Notes under the pieces: model-generated | The model's input: the letters and a program-made list of their open reading frames with translations, nothing else | The model's database searches: none | What the model was told of the DNA's origin: nothing | Shown: piece by piece, positions 7,962 through 18,900 of the stretch | Numbering within the stretch: position 1 is the stretch's first letter | How the letters are laid out: every line of letters starts with the position of its first letter | Source of the DNA: Nodularia sphaerocarpa UHCC 0038 | GTDB lineage: Bacteria > Cyanobacteriota > Cyanobacteriia > Cyanobacteriales > Nostocaceae | Direction: 5' to 3' | NCBI RefSeq assembly: GCF_022376295.1 | Contig: NZ_CP060140.1 | Span: 3,476,356-3,540,355 of the forward strand | DNA length: 64,000 nt | Position numbers and translations under genes: made by a program

Positions 7962-9134
7962 TTAAAAAATATCGGCTGGATCTACATTTCGCAGCTTATT
8001 TGTAGAGAGAAATCCAGATAATAAGCACATAATCATGGCTAGGGAAAATACAAAAATTGCTCTTTCTAAATTCATGATTACAGGTAATTGAGTCGCATTC
8101 TTGGCTATATCATATAAACCTAGAGATATGGCAAACCCTGGAACATAGCCTAATGATGCTAAAATTATAGCTTGTTGGAAAACTATACTCAAAAGATATT
8201 TGTTTTTAAACCCCATCGCTTTGAGTGTGGCATATTCAGCCAAGTGATTAGAAATATTACTATAGAGAATTTGATAGACGACTATCACACCAACAACAAA
8301 ACCCATAGTCACCATGAAGTTAAACACAAAACCAATAGGTGTTCTCAGCGCCCAATAGTCTTTTTCTAATTGGATAAAATCTTCACGAGCAATTATTGTG
8401 ACATCTTGAGGTAAACTTGCTGCTAAATTTGCTAAGGTTTTTTCAGGGTTAGCACCGGGTTTGAGCTTAATTACACCTATATCTATATCTTGTACAGAAC
8501 GCTCTTGAAATATCCGCAAAAAAGTTGAGATGCTCACTATTAAATTTCCATCGACTCCAAAGGAAGGGCCTAAGCTAAATAAGCCGCCAATGTTAACTTT
8601 GTAACCAAGTAAGCCAGTATAGCTAAATATCTCTGCTTGTACTGGCTTTCCTTGTTGAAAATTTGCGGCCAGGGGTCCAAATTCTGGGCGAGATGCGCTG
8701 TCAAATAAAACCTGATCAGGAAGTCGTAGTAAATGGAGATTTTGCTCAATATTGGGCAAGTTGATAATTGATTCTACTGGATTCAAACCTAATACATATA
8801 TTGGGTATTTAAAACCAGTTATGGGATTCTTGAGTTTAGCAAATTGGACATATAAAGGGCTAACTGATGCTACATCTTCAAAACCTAAAAGCTGGTATAA
8901 ACGCTGACGAGGAAAGCTTTGGTTAGATGTCAGAGATTGATATTGAATACTAATTAAAAATAGATCGCTATCTAGATTTTTATGCAACTGTGTAGCACTT
9001 GCATAGAGAGCATCCTGAAAACCAATTTGCAGAAACATCAGCACGGATACAAAAGCAATTCCAGCTAAGGCGACAATAAAGCGAGCTTTTTGTGTGACTA
9101 ATTGTAGCCAAGCTAGAGGTATGTTGAGAATCAT
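7962..9134 (-). CDS. devC: ABC exporter permease, DevC family
   Basis: 390 residues with MacB/FtsX-like topology: one N-terminal membrane helix (about 18-40, FIVALAGIAFVSVLMFLQIGF), a large periplasmic domain (about 45-270) and three C-terminal helices (near 273-293, 318-340, 360-380). The sequence IPLAWLQL at the N-terminus is typical of DevC. It would form the membrane part of a tripartite exporter with DevB and DevA. The 135-bp gap to devB contains a half-copy of the MITE-like repeat seen at 12106-12229, and the 161-bp gap to devA contains another palindromic repeat, so this operon has taken up repeats in both joints while keeping its order. Confidence 0.92.
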   Translation of the reverse strand: MILNIPLAWLQLVTQKARFIVALAGIAFVSVLMFLQIGFQDALYASATQLHKNLDSDLFLISIQYQSLTSNQSFPRQRLYQLLGFEDVASVSPLYVQFAKLKNPITGFKYPIYVLGLNPVESIINLPNIEQNLHLLRLPDQVLFDSASRPEFGPLAANFQQGKPVQAEIFSYTGLLGYKVNIGGLFSLGPSFGVDGNLIVSISTFLRIFQERSVQDIDIGVIKLKPGANPEKTLANLAASLPQDVTIIAREDFIQLEKDYWALRTPIGFVFNFMVTMGFVVGVIVVYQILYSNISNHLAEYATLKAMGFKNKYLLSIVFQQAIILASLGYVPGFAISLGLYDIAKNATQLPVIMNLERAIFVFSLAMIMCLLSGFLSTNKLRNVDPADIF

Positions 9135-9149
9135 CTAGCTCACCTCAAA

Positions 9150-9240
9150 TGTAAGTAAGCGGGCGTAAATAAAGTTAACTATTGAGAGTCGTTTTTGGTA
9201 ATTGGTCATTGCTCTCGGTTTGAGGCGTGTTTACGCGTTC
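9150..9240. repeat. Partial or diverged MITE-like repeat in the devB-devC gap
   Basis: GTAAGTAAGCGGGCGTAAAT and the following AAAGTTAACTA match the left end of the element at 12106-12229. The right part is diverged; GCGTGTTTACGC near its end is itself a short palindrome. Confidence 0.5.
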
Positions 9241-9269
9241 TAAGGTCGTTTGGTGTCTTCGATGCTTAT

Positions 9270-10463
9270 TTAGATGTCAATGAGTACTTGTACTTGTAAG
9301 TCGGTTAGGGTGGTAACTGGTTGGTTTTTAGGTAGCTGATCGAGGCGGATTCTGACATCAACTACTTTGTTGTCTGTATTCGCTTGGGGATTGAGATCAA
9401 AAATATTTTGTCTATTCACTTGCAAACCAATATCTGAGACTTTTCCGCGTAATTCTCCAGAAAAAGCATTGCTAGTAATCATGGCTGACTGTCCTAAACG
9501 CACTTTTTGAATGTCAGTTTCATAGACTTCTGCAACCACATACATTTGTTGTGTGCGTCCTAACTCTGCTATACCAGTGTTACTAATAATTTCTCCTGGA
9601 CGGGTATTAATTCTCAGCACTTGGCCGTCGATGGGCGATCGCACTGAAGTTAAATCCCAGTCGGCTTGTGCTTGTCTCACCGAGGCGATCGCACTCTCAA
9701 CATCAGTTTGTGCGGCTTGAATATCAGTAGGGCGGACTTCAGAAATACTCTGGAGTCTAGCTTGAGCTTCGTTTAACTGCTTTTGCAGAGTTTCTACAGT
9801 CCGCTTCAGAGCCGCTTGAGCTTCATTGAGCTGCTGTCTGACAGTATCAACTCGCAACTGTTTGCTATCTGAATTGGAAGCGGAAATCGCACCTTCATCA
9901 TATAACTGTCGATATCGTCGATTTTCACTGTCAGCATTCCGCAACTCAGCTTCTAGACGAGCTATCGTCGCTTCTTGCGCCGAAACTTCTCCTCTCAACT
10001 CAGCTTCTAAACGAGCAATTGTGGCTTTTTGTGCAGAGATGTCTCCGGCTTTTGCTCCCGCTTTTACTTGGTTGACACCTGCTTGAGCAACTAAAACCTG
10101 TTTTTGGGCTTTTTCTAAAGCTGCAAGGCGAGTGTAGTAACTGTCAAGAATTGCCACTACTTGCCCTTCAGACACCCAATCCCCTTTATTAACCAAGAGT
10201 TTTGCCACCCGCACCCCAGCTTGGGAATTAGCAGCCGATAAACGAATGACTTCGCCTTGAGGCTCTAAACGTCCTAAAGCAGCAACAGCAGTTATAGTAG
10301 GAGAACTGCTGGGTGTAATGGGAGGTTCCAATGTAGAATTTGCACGATTTCGGGAAAAGCTGTGAAAAGAAATTGTACCAGTAGCTACAGCCAGAGAAAT
10401 TGCCAAAATTATTGACAACTGACTTACAGGTTTTGTGAATAACTGCCTTTGTTTGGGTACCAT
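9270..10463 (-). CDS. devB: HlyD-type membrane fusion protein, DevB family
   Basis: About 397 residues. An N-terminal membrane anchor (near 18-36, LSIILAISLAVATGTISFH) is followed by a split biotinyl-lipoyl domain (GVRVAKLLVNKGDWVSEGQV; then SPIDGQVLRINTRPGE near 275-290) around a long alpha-helical hairpin (about 115-265) with an internal repeat of QEATIARLEAELR. The C-terminal beta-barrel follows. DevB hexamers link the DevC permease to an outer-membrane TolC-like channel. First gene of the operon. I chose the ATG at 10463; a GTG two codons earlier (10469) is also open. The transcription start must lie in or beyond the duplicated block at 10518-10843. Confidence 0.92.
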   Translation of the reverse strand: MVPKQRQLFTKPVSQLSIILAISLAVATGTISFHSFSRNRANSTLEPPITPSSSPTITAVAALGRLEPQGEVIRLSAANSQAGVRVAKLLVNKGDWVSEGQVVAILDSYYTRLAALEKAQKQVLVAQAGVNQVKAGAKAGDISAQKATIARLEAELRGEVSAQEATIARLEAELRNADSENRRYRQLYDEGAISASNSDSKQLRVDTVRQQLNEAQAALKRTVETLQKQLNEAQARLQSISEVRPTDIQAAQTDVESAIASVRQAQADWDLTSVRSPIDGQVLRINTRPGEIISNTGIAELGRTQQMYVVAEVYETDIQKVRLGQSAMITSNAFSGELRGKVSDIGLQVNRQNIFDLNPQANTDNKVVDVRIRLDQLPKNQPVTTLTDLQVQVLIDI

Positions 10464-10517
10464 AATCACTTTTTTCTAAGTTAGAGATATCTCGCTAAAA
10501 GCCATACAATTTTGGAT

Positions 10518-10843
10518 TTTGGATTTTAGATTTTGGATTGAACCCACTGATAAATCTAGGAGCTTGTATCACTAAGGAACTATTAGTTATTAGTCATGAG
10601 TCTTTACGCCGACCAGAGATATAATTTGAACAGAATCCTGATGATTATCGGGGTATGCATCCCCAACAACTAATGACTAATTTGGATTTTAGATTTTGGA
10701 TTGAACCCACGGATAAATCGAGGAGCTTGTATCACTAAGGAACTATTAGTCATTAGTCATGAGTCTTTAAGCCGACCAGAGATATAATTTGAACAGAATC
10801 CTGATGATTATCGGGGTATGCATCCCCAACAACTAATGACTAA
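10518..10843. repeat. Tandem duplication of a 163-bp block upstream of devB
   Basis: Copy 1 is 10518-10680 and copy 2 is 10681-10843, nearly identical by eye (for example ACTGATAAATCTAGG versus ACGGATAAATCGAGG). Each copy contains the palindrome GGGGTATGCATCCCC. The junction and the tail (10840-10870) contain ACTAATG heptamer repeats. It fills most of the 402-bp gap between devB and the next gene. Confidence 0.92.
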
Positions 10844-10871
10844 GGACTAATGACTAATGACTAATGACTAC

Positions 10872-11195
10872 TTACTTGTTTAGCACTGCCTCTTTTTGAT
10901 TATTCAAAATTGCTAAGTATTCACGACGTGTTCCATCTATTCGGTAATGGTCGCAAATTTGGCAGAGTTTCAAAATATCCAATCGGCTGAATAGTTTTTG
11001 ATGCTCAATTCTGTTATCAGTCCTCCACCGCCAAAAAGTTGTCCGATCAATGCGGCGGTTACTCTCAGGCCATCTGCGTCGGGATAAGAAATCTACTATT
11101 TCTTGTTCATAAAACGAGTAGCCTTTTGGCAACTTTAGAAGTTCTTCTTTTAACTCAATTAGCGGTATGAGTGGATCTAACTCAGATAGTCTCAT
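10872..11195 (-). CDS. Small unrecognised protein with HTH-like segment
   Basis: 107 residues, acidic start (MRLSELDPLIPLIELKEELL) and a basic middle (SRRRWPESNRRIDRTTFWRW). The stretch RIDRTTFWRW-RTDNRIEH-KLFSRLDILKLCQI could be a helix-turn-helix, like small cyanobacterial DNA-binding proteins, but I do not recognise a family. It is transcribed towards devB and lies between the exporter operon and the PKS cluster, so a regulatory role for one of them is possible but unproven. Start ATG at 11195. Confidence 0.55.
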   Translation of the reverse strand: MRLSELDPLIPLIELKEELLKLPKGYSFYEQEIVDFLSRRRWPESNRRIDRTTFWRWRTDNRIEHQKLFSRLDILKLCQICDHYRIDGTRREYLAILNNQKEAVLNK

Positions 11196-12105
11196 GCCAG
11201 CAATCCCTTATAGTTTCGTGTCTGTCTAATTATGTAGAATGCTTGATGCACCACGGTTTAGTTATATGTAAGTCCATTTTCATTTTGCGTGAATTTCTAT
11301 GCCTAGAGGCATGAATAATCAAGCAAGTTTATGTCTTTGTATTTCTCTCCTGGAAAATTCAACAGAATTTAATGACCTTTTACATCACATACAATAAACA
11401 TCCTGATCCTCAATTGCAACCCATACGCAACATATTTGCTCATAAATTATCGGCAAAATGGCACAGACAAATTATGTAAATAATTCATGACGAATAATCT
11501 TTTTTTAAGAGTGAACTTAGAGCGAGCCTTTGATACATAATTCATTAGTGATGTTTGGGATAATGGAGAAATAATTGTTAGTAAATAAATTTACATTCCA
11601 CCACAAAAAAATAGTTAATTAGTAGATTAGCTTGATTAAATATACACCATTTATAGCGATTTTCAGGTAAAAAGACTGGCGCTTTAGAGGGATAGCAATG
11701 TTCCCTACGGCAGATGTAGTTAAAATAAATGAAAAATGCTGTATAGAGTGAGTTATCATCAGCCTCATTTTCCTTAGCTCTAAGGTTTGTAGTCATTCGC
11801 TCACGCAGTGCTAATGTCTATATAAGCTTGGTGAACTTTTGAACAATAGTCCCTATATTGGAAATTATGCTTGTAAATTGAATCAATCTTTAGGCAGATG
11901 TAAAAACTAGTTAGATAAATTAATTGCTCAAAAGTTGCGGTTTCTGATACGTGTATTGGCAGTTATTTACCAGAATAAAAGTTAAACATTTAACTGAAAA
12001 ACTGTGAGAAATAAATACAAAAAATCAAATTTATGAAATTTCTATGCAATTTATATAAATATAACTTTACTGTATGGCATACTAATAAATCACACTGGCA
12101 ATAAC
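11196..12105. other. Long intergenic region without a convincing gene
   Basis: About 0.9 kb, AT-rich. A 72-codon minus-strand ORF at 11578-11796 has unlikely composition and no recognisable features. One small hairpin, ATGCCT-AG-AGGCAT, lies at 11299-11312. I see no RNA gene or promoter I can support. Confidence 0.5.
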
Positions 12106-12229
12106 TAAGTAGGTGGGCGTAAATAAAGTTAACTAGCTAGGATGATCATTTGTGATTTGTCATTAGTAAGGGTTTGGCTCCTGTTTCCGAGTCGTAACAT
12201 AGTTTGGTTTATTTATGCTTACCTACTTA
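12106..12229. mobile_element. MITE-like element, about 124 bp
   Basis: Imperfect terminal inverted repeats of about 22 bp: left TAAGTAGGTGGGCGTAAATA, right end reading TAAGTAGGTAAGCATAAATA on the other strand (three mismatches). No ORF of its own. A related left end occurs at 9150. No clear target duplication. Its right end supplies a false upstream start for the next small gene. Confidence 0.65.
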
Positions 12230-12269
12230 TTCAATTAATAGTTCAGATCCTCCAAAGAGCATAGACAAA

Positions 12270-12551
12270 ATGAGATTACAGCGATTCATGCTCTCGTTAC
12301 CAAGTTTTGATAATCAGAGGCTAATTTTTCATGCAGCGCGCCAGACGCTTCGGAAAGCGGAGATGGCACGTTTGGCGGTGCATGAATGGCTCAATCAGCA
12401 TGATTTTGAGCTAGAAGAGTGGAAAAATAAAACGGCTTCTGAGCTTGGTATTAGTATTAGTGAGCTAGAGCAGAAATTATTAGCTGCTAATCAAATGCAG
12501 TCCACGAAAATAAAAAAAGATGATCATGCTAATTCAGAGACCAATTCTTGA
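12270..12551 (+). CDS. Small unrecognised charged helical protein
   Basis: 93 residues from ATG 12270 (MRLQRFMLSLPSFDNQRL). The reading frame stays open upstream to 12204, but those codons come from the MITE at 12106-12229, so the shorter form is preferred. The middle is predicted helical (RQTLRKAEMARLAVHEWLN), then a second charged helix (SELGISISELEQKLLAAN) and a polar tail. It resembles no family I know. It lies 370 bp before the PKS on the same strand and may belong to that locus or be a regulator of it. Confidence 0.5.
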   Translation: MRLQRFMLSLPSFDNQRLIFHAARQTLRKAEMARLAVHEWLNQHDFELEEWKNKTASELGISISELEQKLLAANQMQSTKIKKDDHANSETNS

Positions 12552-12920
12552 GCAAGCTCAGAGATGTCGAGGACTAACCATGTCACTAATCACAATTGAT
12601 ATGCCCCAATAATTCCGATTAATCAGCATTTCCTGTAGGTAACACATATAGAGTTGCATATAAGTTGCAATCGAGAATCAATCAGTCTAATATAATTGCA
12701 CTTAGCAAATCAATAGGATGATGTGCATCAGAATTGAGTTTCGATATTAAACTATTCCTCAGCAAGTTGGAATATAACTTATGTTGCAAGTTCCCAGATA
12801 TCCGCTATTGATTGCTCTTGAGCAATCTTGTACCTAATAGATTATTGTCAATTCTCTGATTGACAGAGGAAAGTTTTCAAGATATCTACATCTGAAAAGC
12901 AAAATAGTGAATTTGAAGTC
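12552..12920 (+). promoter_or_regulatory. Upstream region of the PKS cluster with a perfect hairpin
   Basis: 369 bp with no gene. It contains the 18-bp perfect inverted repeat GATTGCTC-TT-GAGCAATC at 12810-12827, which could be an operator or a leader hairpin, about 95 bp before the PKS start codon. No exact GTA-N8-TAC (NtcA) site was found. Promoter boxes could not be assigned. Confidence 0.4.
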
Positions 12921-15900
12921 ATGGCTGCTTCTAAAATTGAAGCTGAATTGGAACAGTTGCAAGATGAGATCCGCAATTGTGAAAATTCTCTGCTTAAGCT
13001 TATACAGGGGAAGAAAATTATGGTGACAAATGTACCGCTCAACACTAGGGAAATAAATACACGACTGCAACAGACCCAAATTGCTATCGTGGGTATGGCT
13101 TCTATATTTCCGCAAGCCAAAAACTTACAGGAATATTGGGAAAATATTATTCACAAGGTTGATTGTATTACTGATGTTCCTCCTTCGCGTTGGAGCATAG
13201 ATGATTATTACGATGCTGATCCCAAAACACCTGATAAAACCTACTGTAAACGGGGCGGATTTATCCCCGATGTCGATTTTAATCCGATGGAATTTGGGCT
13301 ACCACCGAATATCTTGGAAGTTACAGATATTTCCCAGATGTTAGGTTTGCTGGTTGCCAAATCTGCGATAGAAGATGCTGGCTATGGTGAATCTCGGCTG
13401 TTTAATCGCGATCGCACTGGTGTAGTATTAGGTGTGGCGATCGGTAGACAATTAGCCATACCTCTGGGTGCAAGATTGCAATATCCTGTTTGGGAAAAAG
13501 TTCTCAAAAGCAGTGGCTTATCTGACCAAGAGACGCAACACATAATTGAGAAAATCAAAAGCGCTTATGTGCAGTGGAATGAGAACGCTTTCCCAGGAAT
13601 GTTAGCTAATGTGATTAGCGGACGAATTGCCAACCGCTTAGATTTGGGGGGAATGAATTGTGTCGTCGATGCGGCTTGTGCTAGTTCCTTGGGTGCGCTG
13701 CAAATCGCCATTAGTGAGCTAATTGAGCATCGCTCTGATATGATGCTGACTGGTGGAGTTGACACAGATAACTCAATTATGGCTTATATGTGTTTCAGCA
13801 AAACCCCGGCTGTTTCTCCCAGCGAAAATGTCAAACCATTTGATGCTGATTCTGATGGGATGATGCTGGGTGAAGGTGTGGGAATGTTGGTACTCAAGCG
13901 CCTGGAAGATGCCGAGCGAGACAATGACCGCATCTATGCAGTAATTAAAGGTATTGGCAGTTCCAGCGATGGTCGCTATAAAAGCATCTATGCACCTCGT
14001 CCAGAAGGTCAAATTAAAGCCATACATCGTGCTTATGAAGATGCAGACTGCTCGCCTGCGAGTGTCGGTTTAATTGAAGCGCACGGCACTGGTACTCTAG
14101 CTGGAGACCCCACAGAATTTACATCCATTAAAGCAGTTTTTGGGGAAAATAACCCCAAAAAACAATACATTGCTGTGGGAAGTGTCAAATCACAGATTGG
14201 TCATACAAAAGCGGCTGCGGGTGCGGCTAGTCTGATTAAAACTGCTTTGGCTTTGCATCACAAAGTATTGCCACCCACAATTAACATTACTCAACCTCAC
14301 CCTAAACTGAATATCGAAAGTTCTCCGTTTTATTTAAATACCCAAACTAGACCTTGGATTGCTACCAATGACCAACCTAGACGGGCTGGAGTCAGTGCTT
14401 TTGGCTTTGGTGGGACTAACTTTCACGTGGTTTTGGAAGAATACAAACAGGAACACAACCAGCCTTATCGCATACATAATACTTCTGAATCTATACTGAT
14501 ATCAGCTAAAACCCCCGCAGAGTTGCGATCGCGCTGTGAAGAAATCCAACATCAACTACAATCGGATGGAGGAAAACGGCATTATGCAGAACTAATTGCG
14601 GCTGGTAAAGCTTTAGAAGTTCCGGTAACAGATGCCAGAGTGGGGTTTGTTGTTAATTCTCTGACTCAAGCTGGGGAATTGTTGCAAAAAACCATTGACG
14701 GGCTGAAAAACCAGCCAGAAGCAGAATTTTGGGAGCATCCCCAAGGAATTTACTACCGTAAAACCGGACTCAGCACAAACCAAAAAGTTGTGGCTCTGTT
14801 TTCCGGTCAAGGCTCACAATACTTAGAAATGGGTCGAGAACTGGTAATTAATTTTCCTTGTCTACGACAGGCTTATGCAGAGATGGATAGGCTCTTATGT
14901 GAAGACGGTTTACAGCCTGTTTCCGAAGTTGTCTTTCCGACTCCTGTATTCAATGGGGAGCAAAAGACAGCCCAGATGTCAGCTTTGCAACTGACAGAAT
15001 ACGCACAGCCAGCGATTGGGGCTTTTAGCGCGGGTTTGTACAAGATTCTCCAACAAGCGGGCTTTAAAGCAGATATGGTGGCCGGACATAGCTTTGGAGA
15101 GCTTACGGCTTTATGGGCTGCGGGGGTGTTGAGCGAGTCAGATTACTGCTTCTTGGTGAAAGCTAGGGGTCAAGCTATGGCTACACCCAAGGACTCCAAG
15201 TTGGATAATGGAACCATGTTGGCGGTGAAAGGGGATGTGAGTCAGGTTAAAAAACTGATTTCAAGTTTCCCTCTCGTGAATATTGCTAACTTAAATTCTG
15301 ATCAACAGATGGTGCTAGCTGGGACAAAGGCGGAAATTGCTAAAGTCCAAGAGATGCTGACGGCGAAAGGTTTCCATACTGTATTGCTGAAAGTTTCCGC
15401 AGCTTTTCATACATCCTTAGTGGCTTATGCTCTGAAACCTTTTGCTAACGCCATTGAAAGGGTGACTTTCCAGCCGCCACAAATGCCGGTTTACACGAAT
15501 TTTACCGGGAAACCCTACCCGCATCAGCCAAAAGTTATGCAAAATATCCTCAAGGAACATCTGGGAAGTCAGGTGTTGTTTCAAGAGGAAATTGAAAACA
15601 TTTATGCTGAAGGCGGTTATTGCTTTGTGGAATTTGGGCCGCGCAATACTCTGACTAATTTAGTCAAGGAGATTCTTGGCGATCGCCCCCATATAGCTGT
15701 AGCCTTAAATACTAATCCTCAAAAAGATAGCGATCGCACTCTGCGAGAAGCTGTTATACAATTACGTGTCGCTGGTTTACCTCTGCTCAACCTCGACCCC
15801 TACCAAGTACCGCGCCCCATCCCCGCAGATCCTCAAAATCCCATCTTGAATGTGCGCTTAAATAGCACTAACTATGTCTCTGAAAAGACGAAGCATTCCT

Positions 15901-18900
15901 TTGAAAAAGCGCTAGAGAATGGACATCAAGTAAAATTACCCGTTAGCAATGGTAATCACTCCACAATACCAAACTTTCTCACTGCCGAGAGCTTGCAGGA
16001 TCAAGGCATATCTACAGAGAAGGTAGCAGTCAATGGTGAGGCTCAATTACCTACAGAGAACATAGCAATAGCAGTCAATGGTCGAACTAAATCTATGAAA
16101 AACGGAAAATCAGATCAAGAGGATAGCAACTCTACACCAACCAATCCCGAAGCATCTGCGAATTACCAAAGAGCGATAGATAACTTAGAATACACCCTGA
16201 TCGAATTTAATCGCCATCAACGTCACATCTTACAGGTTCATGAACAGTCTTTGAAGCATCAAACAGAATATACCAAAACCTTCTTCGGGCTGATGCAACA
16301 ACAGCATATCTTGTGGGGAAATGGTAAATTCATGGAGCAACAACCGCAAACCCAGCAATTGGCTATCTCCAGTTCAGAACGCAGCATCATGCGGTTTCAC
16401 GAGCATCAAGCTGACAGTCTCCGCATTCATGAGCAGTATCTCAGCTATCAGCAAGAATATACTCATAACTTTTTCCAATTAGTCCAGCAACATCAACTGC
16501 CAACCTCTGATGATACCACTCAAAACAGTCTGATATCTTCGTTCAATTATCAAGATAGTCCTGTTATTCCTTCACACCCAGAATATCAACTGATTCCAGT
16601 TACAAACGCATCGGCTACTGTTACTAAATCTCAGCCTGTTTCAACTAATGGTAACGGTAACGGTAACGGTAACGGTAACGGTAATGGTAATGGTAATGGC
16701 GCACATGATCACACAATACCAGTTCAAGATATTATTCCGCCCCAGGAGAATCAAACTGCAACTGCAACCATAGTATCTGCACCACCAGTAGAGCCAGTAG
16801 AGTCAGTAGAGCTAGTAGAGATTGATGTTGCTACCCTCAGCGAAACTCTGCTCACCATCGTCAGTGATAAAACAGGCTACCCCAGCGAAATGTTAGAAAT
16901 GTCGATGGACATTGAAGCTGATTTAGGCATTGATTCCATCAAACGCGTCGAGATTTTAGGAGCATTATTAGAAATATACCCCGATTTACCCCAGCCGAAT
17001 CCAGAGGAACTAGGACAGCTACGCACCCTCGCGGAAATAGCTGAGTATATCAGGACTTTAGCGCCACAAAACTCTGTAGCACCTGCAACCATCAATGACG
17101 TATTAGAAAAAGAAGAGCAAGTAGAAGAACAAGTAGAAGAACAAGTAGAAGAGCAAGAGACAGTAATATCTTCCTCACCTTCGCCAATTCCAGATAATCT
17201 CAGCCAAATACTGCTCACCATCGTTAGTGATAAAACAGGCTATCCCAGCGAAATGTTAGAGATGTCGATGGATATTGAAGCTGATTTGGGCATTGATTCC
17301 ATTAAACGTGTCGAGATTCTGGGAGGATTATTAGAGCTATACCCCAATTTACCCCAGCCAAATCCCGAAGAAGTGGCTCAACTGCGTACCTTGGGAGAAA
17401 TAGTTGAATACATAGAACAGACGGCGGAAGTGGTAGAAAAAAAAATTCTATCTATAGAGAAACAGGAAGAAGCGGGGGAGCAGGGAGCAGGGAGCAAGGG
17501 GGAAAATTCTTCTCCACTGAATCCTCTCTCCCAATACTTATCGGATAAAGTAGACCTAACCCCCCTAGCCCCCCTTCCCTACAAGGGAATGGGGGAAAAT
17601 ATCTCCCCTCTCCTCCTAGGAGAGGGGCTGGGGGAGAGGTTAACCCAGAAGTATTCTCCTCTATCCCACTCCTCGATTCGCCGTAGTCCCGCCAAACTGA
17701 AATTTCTACCTGAACCCGACGTTTTAGATTTCACCTTACCTGCACAGCATATTGCTTTGCTCACCGATGATGGTTCGGTGACTACGACGAAATTAGCTGA
17801 GGCTTTAAGCAAGCGTGGCTGGAAAACCGTTGTTTTAAGTTTTCCCCAAACCTTGATTGCTAAACGATCGCCTTTACCTGACAATATCAATCAGGTGGTG
17901 CTGTCAGATTGGAGCGAGGAGCATTTGCAAGAACAGTTAGGGGCGATCGCTTGTGAATATGGTAAGATTGCCGCATTTATTCATCTCAATCCCCCAAGTC
18001 TGCAAAATACCAGTAATCATGTCTGCTATCTGGAAACAGAAAAATCTATCCTGCGTCACGTCTTTCTCACCGCTAAATACCTGAAAGAATCGTTGAATCA
18101 AGCAGCCGAGTTAGGACGCAGTTGTTTCTTCACAGTGGCTCGTCTGGATGGCGAATTTGGACTAGGACAAAAAACTAACTTTGGCGCAATTAGTAGCGGA
18201 TTATTCGGACTCACCAAAACTGTCAACCAGGAATGGGAACCTGTATTTTGCCGAGCCTTAGATATCAGTCCTGATTTAGATGGCGAAACTGTGGTAAAGC
18301 ATATCCTGGCTGAACTTCACGACCATAATCGATTGGTTGTGGAAGTGGGATATACTGCACAAGGACGCACAACTTTAATCTGCGAACCAGAATCAGATGA
18401 TATTTTTGCTTCCCCAATTCCTGATCCCCAATCTCAAGTATTTCTGGTCAGTGGTGGTGCAAAGGGGATAACGGCTAAATGTGTGATCGAATTAGCACAG
18501 CGTTATCAATGCAAATTTATTCTTTTGGGTCGTTCTGCGGCTGAACCGGAACCTGTATGGGCTGAAGGTTACGTTGGCGAAGCCGAATTGAAAAAGCGAA
18601 TTATGGAGGATTTCGTCGCTAAAGGAGATAAACCTACACCTGTAATGGTGCAGAAAAAGTTTCAAACTATTGCATCCAGGCGGGAAATAGCCGCTACCTT
18701 ACAAGCCATTGAGCAAGCGGGTGGACAAGCCGAATACTTAAGTGTGGATGTTACCGATGCGATCGCCCTTTCTCTAGAAGTTGCTGGTGCAGTTGAGCGT
18801 TTGGGTGCAGTTACAGGTATTATTCATGGAGCCGGTAATCTTGCTGATAAGCGGATTGAGAAGAAAACAGTCCAAGATTTTGAAACAGTTTACGCGGCGA

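Noticed and set aside
11578..11796. 72-aa minus-strand ORF
   Set aside because: Unlikely composition, no ribosome site, no recognisable domain, in an AT-rich gap.
12552..12920. NtcA binding site upstream of the synthase
   Set aside because: No GTA-N8-TAC was found; GTAGGTAACACATA is only a weak match.
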